From: Aquimarina sp. AU474
Lineage (GTDB): Bacteria; Bacteroidota; Bacteroidia; Flavobacteriales; Flavobacteriaceae
NCBI RefSeq assembly: GCF_900312815.1
Contig: NZ_OMPE01000009.1
Location: 434,001 to 498,000 of the forward strand
Length of the DNA: 64,000 bases
Direction of reading: 5' to 3'
Shown here one piece after another: positions 45,118 to 54,800 of the stretch; positions within the stretch are counted from its first letter, which is position 1; each line of letters begins with the position of its first letter. The position numbers and the translations under genes are program-made. The notes under the pieces are model-generated. The model was not told the origin of the DNA. It did not search any database and was given only the letters and a program-made list of their open reading frames with translations.

Positions 45118-47106
45118 ATGAAAAGAATCCTATTTTTATCGTTATTCCTCTTATTATCTTTTGGCTATAATTTTGCTCAACAAGCAGGCTACCCTGTTAA
45201 AGAGTATCTTTCGCAAATCAATATTTCGTCTGTCTCTGTTTCTCCCAACGGCAAGTATATTGCAGTAATAACTCGCAATGACGATTTTGATAAAAACAAA
45301 ACGATAAAAAGACTGTGGCACTATGAAATAAATGATCAGGCACAAGTAGTATCAAAAAATGAAATCCCCATTTATAACAATACTGTATCACGTTTACAAT
45401 GGACTAAAGACAGTGATTTTTTAGTTTTTAAATCCAAAGATAGTTTGGGCAGTGATCTTTTTAAAGTATCCTCCTTAACCCCAAAATTAATTACGCCACT
45501 ATTTGCAAATAGAGCAACATTAAAAAAAATATCAGACTTTACGATCTTAGATGATAACACAGTGATATACTATAATACTTTTACTCCTATAAAAACAAAA
45601 AAGGATTCTATTACCCTCAAATTTCCTGAAGAAAAAGTAATTAGACATACGGTCTTTAAAAGTTTTTGTTTTGGATCAGAGGTTATAGATTCTCTATTCA
45701 CTTTACCAGTGAATGTTTCTTATTTCGAAATTTCTCCTGATAAGAGCAAAATGATTTATACAAACTACGACCGTCCTAATTTTTATAGTAGCGAAACGTA
45801 CGCAAATTCTCACACCTATATCATTGATAGCAAAACCGGAAAACAAGAACTTCAACTTACCAATGATAAGATTTGGGATGATTCTTGGTGGCTTTCTAAT
45901 GATAAAGTGCTTTCGCTTTTTAGTGGTAATCCCGAAAGTAAAACCTATACAATCTCTGATGATGATTTGTATTTGACCGATCTAAAAACGGGTACTAGAA
46001 AAAGATGGATTACAAGTTTTGATGGAAGTATTAGCAGTCTAGTCGAATGGAAAAATCAAGAAACAATCATTAGCTCTAACATATCGACTTCTTCTAATTT
46101 TTTCAAATACAAAAAAGGCGGCTTTGAAAAAATTACAGACTTAAAGGGCCGGATCATGAATTTTACTTTGAATAGAGGTAAAAATCTAATGGCTTTTTCA
46201 ATGATCAAAAATAATATGTTCGAAGAAGTATATATCGCTAGATCTGTTAAAGAGTTAAACAACCCCATTAAGATTAGTGATTTTAATACAAACCTAAACG
46301 CTTATAACACTCCAGAAATAGAGAAAATTACCTGGAAAAATTCTGATGGAGAGATTATCGAAGGTGTAGCTATATGGCCTCCTGGTAAAAAAAGAGCCAA
46401 AAACTTGCCCTTGGTAGTAGATATACATGGTGGGCCATGGTCCAGCAGAACAGAATCGATCACTCTAGGAGGATTGCAATATTATTACTACCCCTCTTTA
46501 CTGGCATCAAAAGGTTTTGTTGCTTTGCTTCCTAATTATAGAGGTAGCACAGGTAGGGGACAAGGTTTTATAGATGCTATTAATGGTGGACCTAGAACAA
46601 AGCCAACAGATGATATTATTACTGGTGTGCAATACATGATAGATCAAGGGTGGGTAGATAAAAATAATATGATCGTTAAGGGAGCAAGTTATGGTGGATC
46701 ACTTACAAATTCGATCATAGGAGAGACCGATATTTTTAAAGCAGCACTACCCAGTTGTGGGGTTTGGGATGAATTTGCAGATGTTGGCGTAGGTGATGGA
46801 GATGTCTCTGAGTTTGTTCGTTATGAAGGAATAAAATCTTGGCAAAATCCAGAATTATATAGAAAAGAAAGTCCGATTTATAATGCTACCAAAATAAATA
46901 CACCTACATTAATTACACATGGCGAAAAAGATGTGCGAGTACCTACCATGAATGCCTATAGTATGTATTACACTCTAAAAGATAGAGGTATCAAAACCGA
47001 ATTACTAATATACAAAGGAGAAGGTCATATCTATAGAAAACCCTCGAGCAAACTGGCAAAAGTAAAAGCCGAACTTAAGTTTATACATTCATATATCAAA
47101 TTATAA
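45118..47106 (+). CDS. S9 family prolyl oligopeptidase-like serine peptidase, secreted
   Basis: Peptidase of 662 aa with a signal peptide (ILFLSLFLLLSFGYNFAQQ), an N-terminal beta-propeller-like region (about residues 30-400) and a C-terminal alpha/beta hydrolase. The nucleophile is in KGASYGGSLTN (GxSxGG), the acid in THGEKDVRVPT and the histidine in GEGHIYRKPSS; HGGPWSSR gives the oxyanion region. Family members (dipeptidyl or acylaminoacyl peptidases) cut short peptides in the periplasm. Confidence 0.9.
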   Translation: MKRILFLSLFLLLSFGYNFAQQAGYPVKEYLSQINISSVSVSPNGKYIAVITRNDDFDKNKTIKRLWHYEINDQAQVVSKNEIPIYNNTVSRLQWTKDSDFLVFKSKDSLGSDLFKVSSLTPKLITPLFANRATLKKISDFTILDDNTVIYYNTFTPIKTKKDSITLKFPEEKVIRHTVFKSFCFGSEVIDSLFTLPVNVSYFEISPDKSKMIYTNYDRPNFYSSETYANSHTYIIDSKTGKQELQLTNDKIWDDSWWLSNDKVLSLFSGNPESKTYTISDDDLYLTDLKTGTRKRWITSFDGSISSLVEWKNQETIISSNISTSSNFFKYKKGGFEKITDLKGRIMNFTLNRGKNLMAFSMIKNNMFEEVYIARSVKELNNPIKISDFNTNLNAYNTPEIEKITWKNSDGEIIEGVAIWPPGKKRAKNLPLVVDIHGGPWSSRTESITLGGLQYYYYPSLLASKGFVALLPNYRGSTGRGQGFIDAINGGPRTKPTDDIITGVQYMIDQGWVDKNNMIVKGASYGGSLTNSIIGETDIFKAALPSCGVWDEFADVGVGDGDVSEFVRYEGIKSWQNPELYRKESPIYNATKINTPTLITHGEKDVRVPTMNAYSMYYTLKDRGIKTELLIYKGEGHIYRKPSSKLAKVKAELKFIHSYIKL

Positions 47107-47153
47107 ACAGGTCTTTAAGACCCCGATTTTAAAACCAATAAAAAAACAGGTAT

Positions 47154-47216
47154 TTATCCTTTAGCGCCTTTATAAAGAAGTTCATTCTCTAGTGCTTGGA
47201 TTTTATCCAATTTCAT
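47154..47216 (-). other. Short ORF of 20 codons, doubtful
   Basis: ATG at 47216 opens a 20-residue frame (MKLDKIQALENELLYKGAKG) ending in TAA. It lies 9 bases after the stop of another protein-like fragment (47226-47306). The composition looks like a real N-terminus, but nothing supports expression; it could be a vestige of a deleted gene. Confidence 0.25.
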
Positions 47217-47225
47217 AAAGTTTTC

Positions 47226-47306
47226 TTATTTAATTCTTAAAATCGTAATGCTACCGCCTTGATTACGACTTAGGAAACATGGGATTTTTATGTAATTGGA
47301 ATTAGC
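47226..47306 (-). pseudogene. Possible C-terminal gene remnant
   Basis: A 26-codon frame without a start codon, ending in NQGGSITILRIK and TAA. It reads like the tail of a protein whose front part has been lost; upstream is an in-frame TAG and a hairpin. No family assigned. The 278-base gap between the peptidase and TPR genes otherwise holds only the terminator. Confidence 0.25.
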
Positions 47307-47335
47307 CTATATTCCTTTTTATAAAAAATCATACG

Positions 47336-47363
47336 AAGCCTTGAGATTTTTTTCTCAAGGCTT
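47336..47363. terminator. Bidirectional hairpin terminator
   Basis: AAGCCTTGAGA (47336-47346) and TCTCAAGGCTT (47353-47363) form a perfect 11-bp stem with loop TTTTTT between convergent genes (S9 peptidase and TPR lipoprotein). Confidence 0.8.
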
Positions 47364-47384
47364 TTCTAGTTGTGTCACTTACCG

Positions 47385-49685
47385 CTACGTTTTAAATTTC
47401 CACTCTTCGATTACTTTTCCCGAAACACATTCGCAAAATGTTCTTACATTATTAAGGTTAATAATTAATCCGTTTTCTAATTTGTCGGCCATATATTCGA
47501 TAAAACCATCTCGCACAAAATATTCTGAAGAAAAGGTATTATCCTTAAATCCCGAAAAGACTAAATATGCTACCTGTCTAAGTAAAAAGCCTCTTACATT
47601 TAATGATACACCAAGCATAATAGAACAAGGGACTAATCTAAAGGCAAATCCCTTTAATGTTAGTTTATTTTGTAATTCCCTTGCACTCATAGAAGCCAAA
47701 CTATAATAGTCTACAGCCATTTTTGAATACTGATCATCATTCGTATTAGATTTAAAAATAGATAGCAGCCATGGGGTTTGTGGCATACCATTCCAGCTAG
47801 AAACAGTATAATCTAGATGAGAAGCATCTGTTAATGAGAAATTCACTCGTACCGAATTATCTCTTCTCTCACTAGTCATATCCATAATCTTTAACTCCCA
47901 TCTTTGCAAAGCACTAGGATACAATTCGCTATACGCGCCATATGCCACAAGATCATCATCATCTAAATCCATATCTATAACCTTAAAAATCAAACTTTCA
48001 TCAAAATCATAATCAAAAACGGCATAATAATAATTGCTTGGAAAATTTAGCTCTACAACATCTTCTTGTTTGAGGGTAGTAAGCAATCGAGTATCTTTAT
48101 GAAAGATCTGAACAATCGGATCACTTTTTCTAAAAACCCCAGGATCGCCTTTAGGGATATTGGATACTTTATTAAGTTCAAATCTTACTCTATTTATCCC
48201 GTTAAACCATCTATAAAATGTTCTGTTTTCTTGAAGTGGAAGAAAATCTATTTCTGAAGCTGCCAACCTGCGATACGTTTTATAATAACTTCTAAGGTTG
48301 TTTGAATAATAGAATTCTTGTAATAGTCCTAAAGCTTTTTGATAATCCCCGGTAACAGTGTGATATCTTGCCAACGCGTATTTTATTTTTGCAATCGTAT
48401 TCCAGTTTGTGGTGCTAATATTTTCGAGGATTTGAATTGCCTTGGTATATCTCAATAAAGATGCATGCAATTCAGCTTTGGCCATTTCGACATTCACACT
48501 ACTAAACCTAGTTGTATTACTAGCATTTTCTAGAAGATAAAGTATATTACGATATGATGAATTAATCTCAGAAGCTTTTTTAACCGCTGCATATGCATCA
48601 TCATATGTAGCTGTGTTTTGCAATGATTGAACTGCTTTGGTAAGGTATAAATCTGTAAGATAGTTTGTGATCTCGGCATTATTAAGGTCATCGGCATATG
48701 CCAATACCGCAAATATAATTTGATCATCGACTGTGCTTTCTTTTTTTGACATCGCAAAATAAATCTGAGCTCTTAACCGAACTCCTTTTGTTGCCATCGT
48801 TTTGTTACCATAATTAACTACAGAATTCACGTTTTCGAGAGCAGTTTCTAATGCCCCGTCTCGATATAACTTTTTAGAAAATTCAAAATAAATTATCGTC
48901 TTATCATCATATAGTTTTTTTTGATTAGGCGTGTACTTAATTGCTTTATCTATAAACTGTATCGCAAGCGGAAAATTATCATTACGATAGGCAATATTTG
49001 ATTGTGTCTTAAAAATGGAACTTTTTAGTTGTTGTGCATTTTTTTGAAATTTCCCTATAGCAGATATATTCGAGTTTAATACAACATCGACATATGTATG
49101 CGCTTTTTTAAAATTCTTATTTTTAAAATGATATCGCGATACATCCAGAAGTAACTGGTATTTTGTGAGTTGCGCCTTTTTTAAATCAACATTGGTATTT
49201 ATTCTTACATACTGCATTAGATGATCTACTTGTTCTAATGCCAGTTGCGGATCGTTTTTCTTTATTTGATGCTGGGCATTTTTTAATACGATCTCTGGAT
49301 ATTTCTGCAACGATTTATCAATATCAGCTACATCTTCCATTGCTAACAGCATAAATTTCAATTTTTCTGAAGGACCTTTATGCCTATGCGATAGTGTATA
49401 ATATACTTCCCCCCTTTCTCTAATTGCTTTTTGATTACCTAATTCGATGGCACCACTTAAAAAAATAAGCGATTTTTCGATATGTTCAAGTTTTCGATAA
49501 GCAACTCCTAAACCATAGTAAGCATCAGCATTATCAGGATGTTTACTTAAAACATTCTTGAACTTTTTTTCAGCTTTTACATACTTGCCTTGATCAATTT
49601 TTTTAAATCCATTCGTATTCATCTTGCTTACACTGCAAGAAGAAAACACCCATAGTAATAATGAGAAAACCAATATTTTTTTCAT
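47385..49685 (-). CDS. TPR-repeat lipoprotein, 766 aa
   Basis: Large periplasmic TPR protein. The ATG at 49685 (MKKILVFSLLLWVFSSCS) gives a lipoprotein signal with Cys near residue 17; an upstream in-frame ATG eight codons earlier is less likely because it would place charged residues before the signal. Residues 20-450 carry repeated TPR helices (KAEKKFKNVLSKHPDNADAY is the first). The last 200 residues are beta-rich and resemble no family I know (FYYRWFNGINRVRFELNKV region). It follows the OmpA-like gene on the same strand after 257 bases. Confidence 0.78.
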   Translation of the reverse strand: MKKILVFSLLLWVFSSCSVSKMNTNGFKKIDQGKYVKAEKKFKNVLSKHPDNADAYYGLGVAYRKLEHIEKSLIFLSGAIELGNQKAIRERGEVYYTLSHRHKGPSEKLKFMLLAMEDVADIDKSLQKYPEIVLKNAQHQIKKNDPQLALEQVDHLMQYVRINTNVDLKKAQLTKYQLLLDVSRYHFKNKNFKKAHTYVDVVLNSNISAIGKFQKNAQQLKSSIFKTQSNIAYRNDNFPLAIQFIDKAIKYTPNQKKLYDDKTIIYFEFSKKLYRDGALETALENVNSVVNYGNKTMATKGVRLRAQIYFAMSKKESTVDDQIIFAVLAYADDLNNAEITNYLTDLYLTKAVQSLQNTATYDDAYAAVKKASEINSSYRNILYLLENASNTTRFSSVNVEMAKAELHASLLRYTKAIQILENISTTNWNTIAKIKYALARYHTVTGDYQKALGLLQEFYYSNNLRSYYKTYRRLAASEIDFLPLQENRTFYRWFNGINRVRFELNKVSNIPKGDPGVFRKSDPIVQIFHKDTRLLTTLKQEDVVELNFPSNYYYAVFDYDFDESLIFKVIDMDLDDDDLVAYGAYSELYPSALQRWELKIMDMTSERRDNSVRVNFSLTDASHLDYTVSSWNGMPQTPWLLSIFKSNTNDDQYSKMAVDYYSLASMSARELQNKLTLKGFAFRLVPCSIMLGVSLNVRGFLLRQVAYLVFSGFKDNTFSSEYFVRDGFIEYMADKLENGLIINLNNVRTFCECVSGKVIEEWKFKT

Positions 49686-49709
49686 CCCTCTTACCTTTTT
49701 AAACAGCAA

Positions 49710-49744
49710 ACCCCATACAGGTAGTTTTTCTACCTGTATGGGGT
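49710..49744. repeat. Long perfect hairpin in the leader of the TPR lipoprotein gene
   Basis: ACCCCATACAGGTAG (49710-49724) pairs without mismatch with 49730-49744 around loop TTTTT, and AGC/GCT extends it by three pairs past a 2-base bulge. It lies 24 bases before the TPR lipoprotein ATG and about 200 bases after the OmpA-like gene stop. The run of T after it on either strand is weak, so it may be a terminator, an attenuator or an RNA-stabilising element. Confidence 0.65.
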
Positions 49745-49942
49745 GCTAATTTCTACTTAAAATTACGAAATAGTCGTTAGAAAATATAAGATCTTTGAGT
49801 TAAAAAAATGTTATGACTTAAAAAAAAGTAAAACAACGAACAAAACCGTAAAACTCTATTTTACAAAATATTAATATCATTCATAATTCTGGTAACTTAA
49901 GAAATAAGAGATTTTTTTTCAAGGTTTTTCTAGTTTCCTTAC

Positions 49943-51883
49943 TTAAGGAATCATCCACATATGGCTCAAAAATGTCATTGCCGTAACATCATAAGGTGAT
50001 ATATCAAATACTCCAATATCCAGGCCGCCAAAAACTGCAGTAGGTACTTCGGGTAACTTTGTTAATGCATGCATTTTTAATACATTTAATGCAAAAGTTC
50101 TTTTTTGTTTTCTATGTACTTTTAAAATAGTATCATCATACCAATAAAATTCTTTTATACTACCTTTTTGTATTTCACTATCCAAGAAATTCTTGAAATT
50201 GGCAATGATCTTACCATCATAATCTATAATATTAAGCGCTATGCTATCATTTTTGAGATATGATTTAAGAGTTGACTTTTTAGTATACAAATCTTTTTCT
50301 TTAGAAAAATCTACTTTTAACCTATAACTGTTATCATCCAAAATTGTATTTCTATCTTTTATATTATATTTTTTTAATATAAATGACACTTTTTGCTGGT
50401 CATGTTTAATGGTTTCTTTATATATTTTCATAAACAATCGTGCTCTGTCACGATTTGGAGTGAAAGTTTCTCCTTTACTTTTAAAATCTGCAAAAATAAA
50501 TTTTCTTAGATCTCCAAACACCTTAGTTGCGTAACTGTTTCTATCTTCAATTACCAATGGTTTTTTATACGTTTTGTCTCCTTTTTTACCATGTACTAAA
50601 ATTAAAGATAAAGGTAAAACGATACTTCCAGGAGTATTAGAGTTTTCTGGAGAGTAATTTAAAGGTAACGCGCGTATCCCTTTAGGAATATTTATAGGAG
50701 AACTTGTTTTGGATAAATCACTAAAATCTCCATTAAAGGTTTGAACAAATTCTATTGCTTTTACTCCTAGGGTGTACTTTAAATCCGACGATATAATACC
50801 ACTTTCTATCACATTAAACTTATGAGGTATCTGAAAAGAAGGTTTGGGAGAGGATACATGAGCTTCGCAATACGCAATATTTTTTTCTAAGAGTGTATTA
50901 ACCCCCTTAATCGCAGCAGCATACTGCTTTTTTAATTCATTTTCCGTTTTTAAACATACATAATCATGGGCTTGATAATAAGTAAATTGTACACTTCTAT
51001 TTTCATTGATTTCTTTGTTTTTAATTTTTAAATCAGAAGAAGAAAATAGTATTGGGTTTCTAGAACCTACCCCATGTGTCAATAATACTCCATTTAATCC
51101 AGTGTATTTTTTGATTTCATTTCCAAGAAAATCGGTAACCGATTTTGCTCTTTTTATAGATAATGGATCATTAATATTATCGGTTCCCGTTTCGCTTGCT
51201 CTACCTGTAAAAGTTGAAAAAACTCCAGAAACTCCAGGAGCGGTTCGCCAGAACATGAGATGTTTCATTTTAAAAGCCTTGTAATGGATGTCATTCCCCG
51301 AACTATTTTTATCATCGATAGTAATAGAACTTTTTATGTCTGGAAAACAAATACTATCATTTTTCCACCAAGGTTTAGACGAGGTTTTATCCAAAACAGT
51401 ATCCAACATCATCCCGCGAACTATATCTTCTCGAGATGCCGATGTCTTGGCAACCCAGGGCTGCTCTTTTATAAGTTTTTCCTTAAGGCTATCCTTAATA
51501 TTAGCCGCAAAAGGATCCTCGAATTCTTCAAATTCTCTAGGAATAACTTCTGCAGTCCTTAAAAGTTCATCCAATTTCACTTTTTTCACAAAACTCTTTA
51601 GTGATTTTTGATGGTCATTGTTTAAATCACTTTTGTTAACTCCAAAATTGTATACCAAAAAGTAATGATAAATATGTTTTCTATATACACTGCCATACAA
51701 CCATTCTAAGTATTGAATCTGTGCATGAATCACATTTCCGTTAACATTAAAATCAACCCATTGGATGGTGTTTTTTAATTTTGCTTTTCCCAATTTTGAT
51801 TTTAGCGCAGTAAGCAATTTTTTCTTTTTTTTCAAACTAATATGTACCGCTTTCTTCTTTTTTGATTCTAATTTAGTACTCAT
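49943..51883 (-). CDS. OmpA-like-domain protein without signal peptide, 646 aa
   Basis: No overall family recognised. The N-terminus is strongly basic (ESKKKKAVHISLKKKKK) and lacks a signal peptide. Residues about 30-50 contain SKLGKAKLKNTIQWVDFN, which resembles a segment near residue 895 of the next-upstream protein. Residues about 205-300 look like an OmpA-type domain: FTGRASETGTDN, SIKRAKSVTDFL, and ENRSVQFTYY in place of the NRRVxI strand. The remaining 340 residues are unassigned. It begins 7 bases after the 1251-aa gene, so the two are co-transcribed. Confidence 0.72.
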   Translation of the reverse strand: MSTKLESKKKKAVHISLKKKKKLLTALKSKLGKAKLKNTIQWVDFNVNGNVIHAQIQYLEWLYGSVYRKHIYHYFLVYNFGVNKSDLNNDHQKSLKSFVKKVKLDELLRTAEVIPREFEEFEDPFAANIKDSLKEKLIKEQPWVAKTSASREDIVRGMMLDTVLDKTSSKPWWKNDSICFPDIKSSITIDDKNSSGNDIHYKAFKMKHLMFWRTAPGVSGVFSTFTGRASETGTDNINDPLSIKRAKSVTDFLGNEIKKYTGLNGVLLTHGVGSRNPILFSSSDLKIKNKEINENRSVQFTYYQAHDYVCLKTENELKKQYAAAIKGVNTLLEKNIAYCEAHVSSPKPSFQIPHKFNVIESGIISSDLKYTLGVKAIEFVQTFNGDFSDLSKTSSPINIPKGIRALPLNYSPENSNTPGSIVLPLSLILVHGKKGDKTYKKPLVIEDRNSYATKVFGDLRKFIFADFKSKGETFTPNRDRARLFMKIYKETIKHDQQKVSFILKKYNIKDRNTILDDNSYRLKVDFSKEKDLYTKKSTLKSYLKNDSIALNIIDYDGKIIANFKNFLDSEIQKGSIKEFYWYDDTILKVHRKQKRTFALNVLKMHALTKLPEVPTAVFGGLDIGVFDISPYDVTAMTFLSHMWMIP

Positions 51884-51890
51884 AAATCTT

Positions 51891-54800
51891 TTAATTTTTT
51901 AAAAATTTGATGTGAGCATTACTTTTGGGGAATCCAGTATACATCGATGATATAACTTTTCCTGTGGTATCCTCTAGTTTTAAAAACTCTCCTCTATTAT
52001 TCAGAAGAGCAATCATTCGATTACCATAATACCCTTTCCACGAATCCGAATTTGATCTCGTCCTTCCTACATAAACATGATGTGTGCCTCCTGGTTTTAT
52101 CCTATCGTTGGTTTTAAAAATATATTCATGCCCGGCGGCATCGCTTAAACGCCAACCTTCTAGTCGTACTTCATCTTCTGTATTGTTAGTTATCGCTACT
52201 ATTTCTTTATCAGCAGTATCCACATGTAAAGCATCCTCATGATCATCTCCTTTAGAATTGATAATTGTTTTTTTACGATCTATGTATACTGCATTAGACG
52301 GGTATTTTTTTGATGATAAATCACAGAAAAACTGTATATGTTCGATATACTCATGTTCCTTATGAGAAGACGGTGTCATAACAAAAACCGTTATATCATT
52401 ACTCCCCTGTTTTAAATGTGTTTTTGAAATATGAATACTTAATTTATGACGGTCTATCAAGAATTCTTCAAGATCTAATTCTTGTCCATTTAATAGTATT
52501 TTTAATTGTAATAAAGATGCGGTATCGCGGTCTATCGTATTTTTCATTGTACTAATAACCTCATTTGTCGAAATTTCGCGATCTACATTGACCAGATCTT
52601 CAGATTTAATTTCATATTGATTTTTTATAATTGATTTTACATCCAACTTATCAAAATCAATTTCGAGATACACATATTTATCATAAATAGGAAAATCATC
52701 TCGATTAGCATCTACAGATAAAGGACTATTGATTTTTATCCTACTATCTTTTAGTTTTTCAAGCTCTTCATATCTCTTATCATAAATCGTCTTTTTTAAT
52801 TGAAGTGCAGATTTTCGACTTCTACTGTTTTCAAGTTGATTAGTTCTGGCGGTATACCTCCATGATGTTTCTCGTAGATTATTAGAAATAGTAAATACCT
52901 TATCATTTGCATCCATCCATTTGACCTGCACTGCATTAGAGGTTTTAAATTTTGCTCTTCCTAATTTTTGCTTTATATCAGATGTTAACACATTATCTTC
53001 TATCCAATTAGGAATGGTTTGAAAATCGAAACCATCTTCTTTTGACAAATTCAAGATGTCATTTTCAAAAGATGTTTTGTTAAGCTTACTCAATGTTTGT
53101 TTTTTGAGTTCTTTTATTACATTTCTTGCTTTATCCTCATCATTACCATCCCAAAAGACTACCCAATCTATAAATCTATCCAACCAGTCTAAATCACTAA
53201 AATCAAGATCCCCTAATAGACTATCAAAAAATGCTTCGATCGCTTTTTTAGTTTCATTATAGAGATTCGATATGATTTCCTTTAGGTCTTCTATAGCTTG
53301 CTCAATTTCGTTAATCAATTCATTGATTAATTCTTCTAACTCTTCGATAATCTTCTTAACCAACTCATAAGCTGTATCAACTAGTTTTTTTATTGCATCC
53401 AGTATTTCTCTAATGACATTTACCAAAAGAACTTTTAAAATTTGGATGATGTACCAAGCGGTATGCACAGGCATGTAAAGTAAAAAAGCTTTAAATTGTT
53501 CCCAACCGATAATCATGAGTACCTCAGATAGGTCTTCTAGATACCGCTTAGACACATCAGGTAAAAAATCACACTCCATAAGTTCATTGATTTTTTGTTC
53601 TACCTCTTGCGTGGTTAGCGACGTAAAATCTAGTTTATGATCATCAGGATCGGCAATCATATTTTCTATCGCACTAGTAATGATATCTATTCTATCTTCG
53701 GTCCATGTTTGTCTTCCCATAGACATTTTGGCAACATCGAGTATATTGAGTATAAACTCTTCTGTAACATCAATGAGATCTTCTTTTAATCTAGCGGGGA
53801 TTTTTACATCCACTGGTAATGGAGTTATATCACTTATTTTATCTTCGAACGCCTTAAAAAAACGTTTCGCCATAAAATCGAATTTTCCATTTTTTACACT
53901 GTTCTCGCAAGTATTTATAGTATGTGTAATATTATCTGTGGCATAATTCATAAGTTCATTACTCATAAATGATATATTCTTTGCCGCAAACCCCAGTAAG
54001 AATCTATTTGCCAAAAAAGTTAGCTGCTCAATTTTGGTCTTGTCTCCTCCTTCTACAAAAACCGATTTGAGCATGGGGATAAATAGTTTTGGGAAACTAC
54101 TTAAGGTATTTTCAAAAACAAGATTGTAATAATCCTCTCCTAATCTTGAACGACTAAAAATGGGTTGTATACTAGATTGAACAGGAGTTACTACATAAGT
54201 GTCAAAAGTGGTCTCCAGAAATGTAAAAAGAATATTTAATATTTTTTTCTGGGATTGAGCATCATCTTTATCTAATATCAATTCGATAAAATTTCCGATA
54301 GTTAACCCATTCTGATGTACTTTATCCAAAAACACTTCGATTTTTGAACCAGTTGTTCCTATATTATTGGTTAAGAATTGAGTAAAGCACGATTTTTCGA
54401 GATATAAATACGCTTCACCATTATTTTTAAGTAACTGTATATTCTTACCCGTTGCCAAGTGATATCGTTTTTTGGCATACAAAGGGAGTTTTTTCCATAA
54501 ATCCTTATGGTCAGGATCAATCAAATATCCTATCACGAATAAATGAGTACCAACTTCTTTTATTACATCAACCTCATCAAATTTAATTTCTTCTAATATC
54601 GCAATGATATCTTCAACAATTAAAGCCACATCATGTAATGAAGCTATACTGGTTATTTTATTAATTGTGTTTTCGATCGTAAATAAAACTTCTTCAATCT
54701 GATCAATAAAAGCATCTACATTTTTTTCTACCCAATCCACAATTTTATTAATCATATGATCTAAAAACCTTGTGTATGCCTCAAGAATCTCTTCAAAAAT

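Noticed and set aside
47296-47706. Plus-strand open frame of 136 codons
   Set aside because: It overlaps the 3' end of the TPR lipoprotein gene on the opposite strand and has no protein-like patterning of its own; it starts within the bidirectional terminator region.
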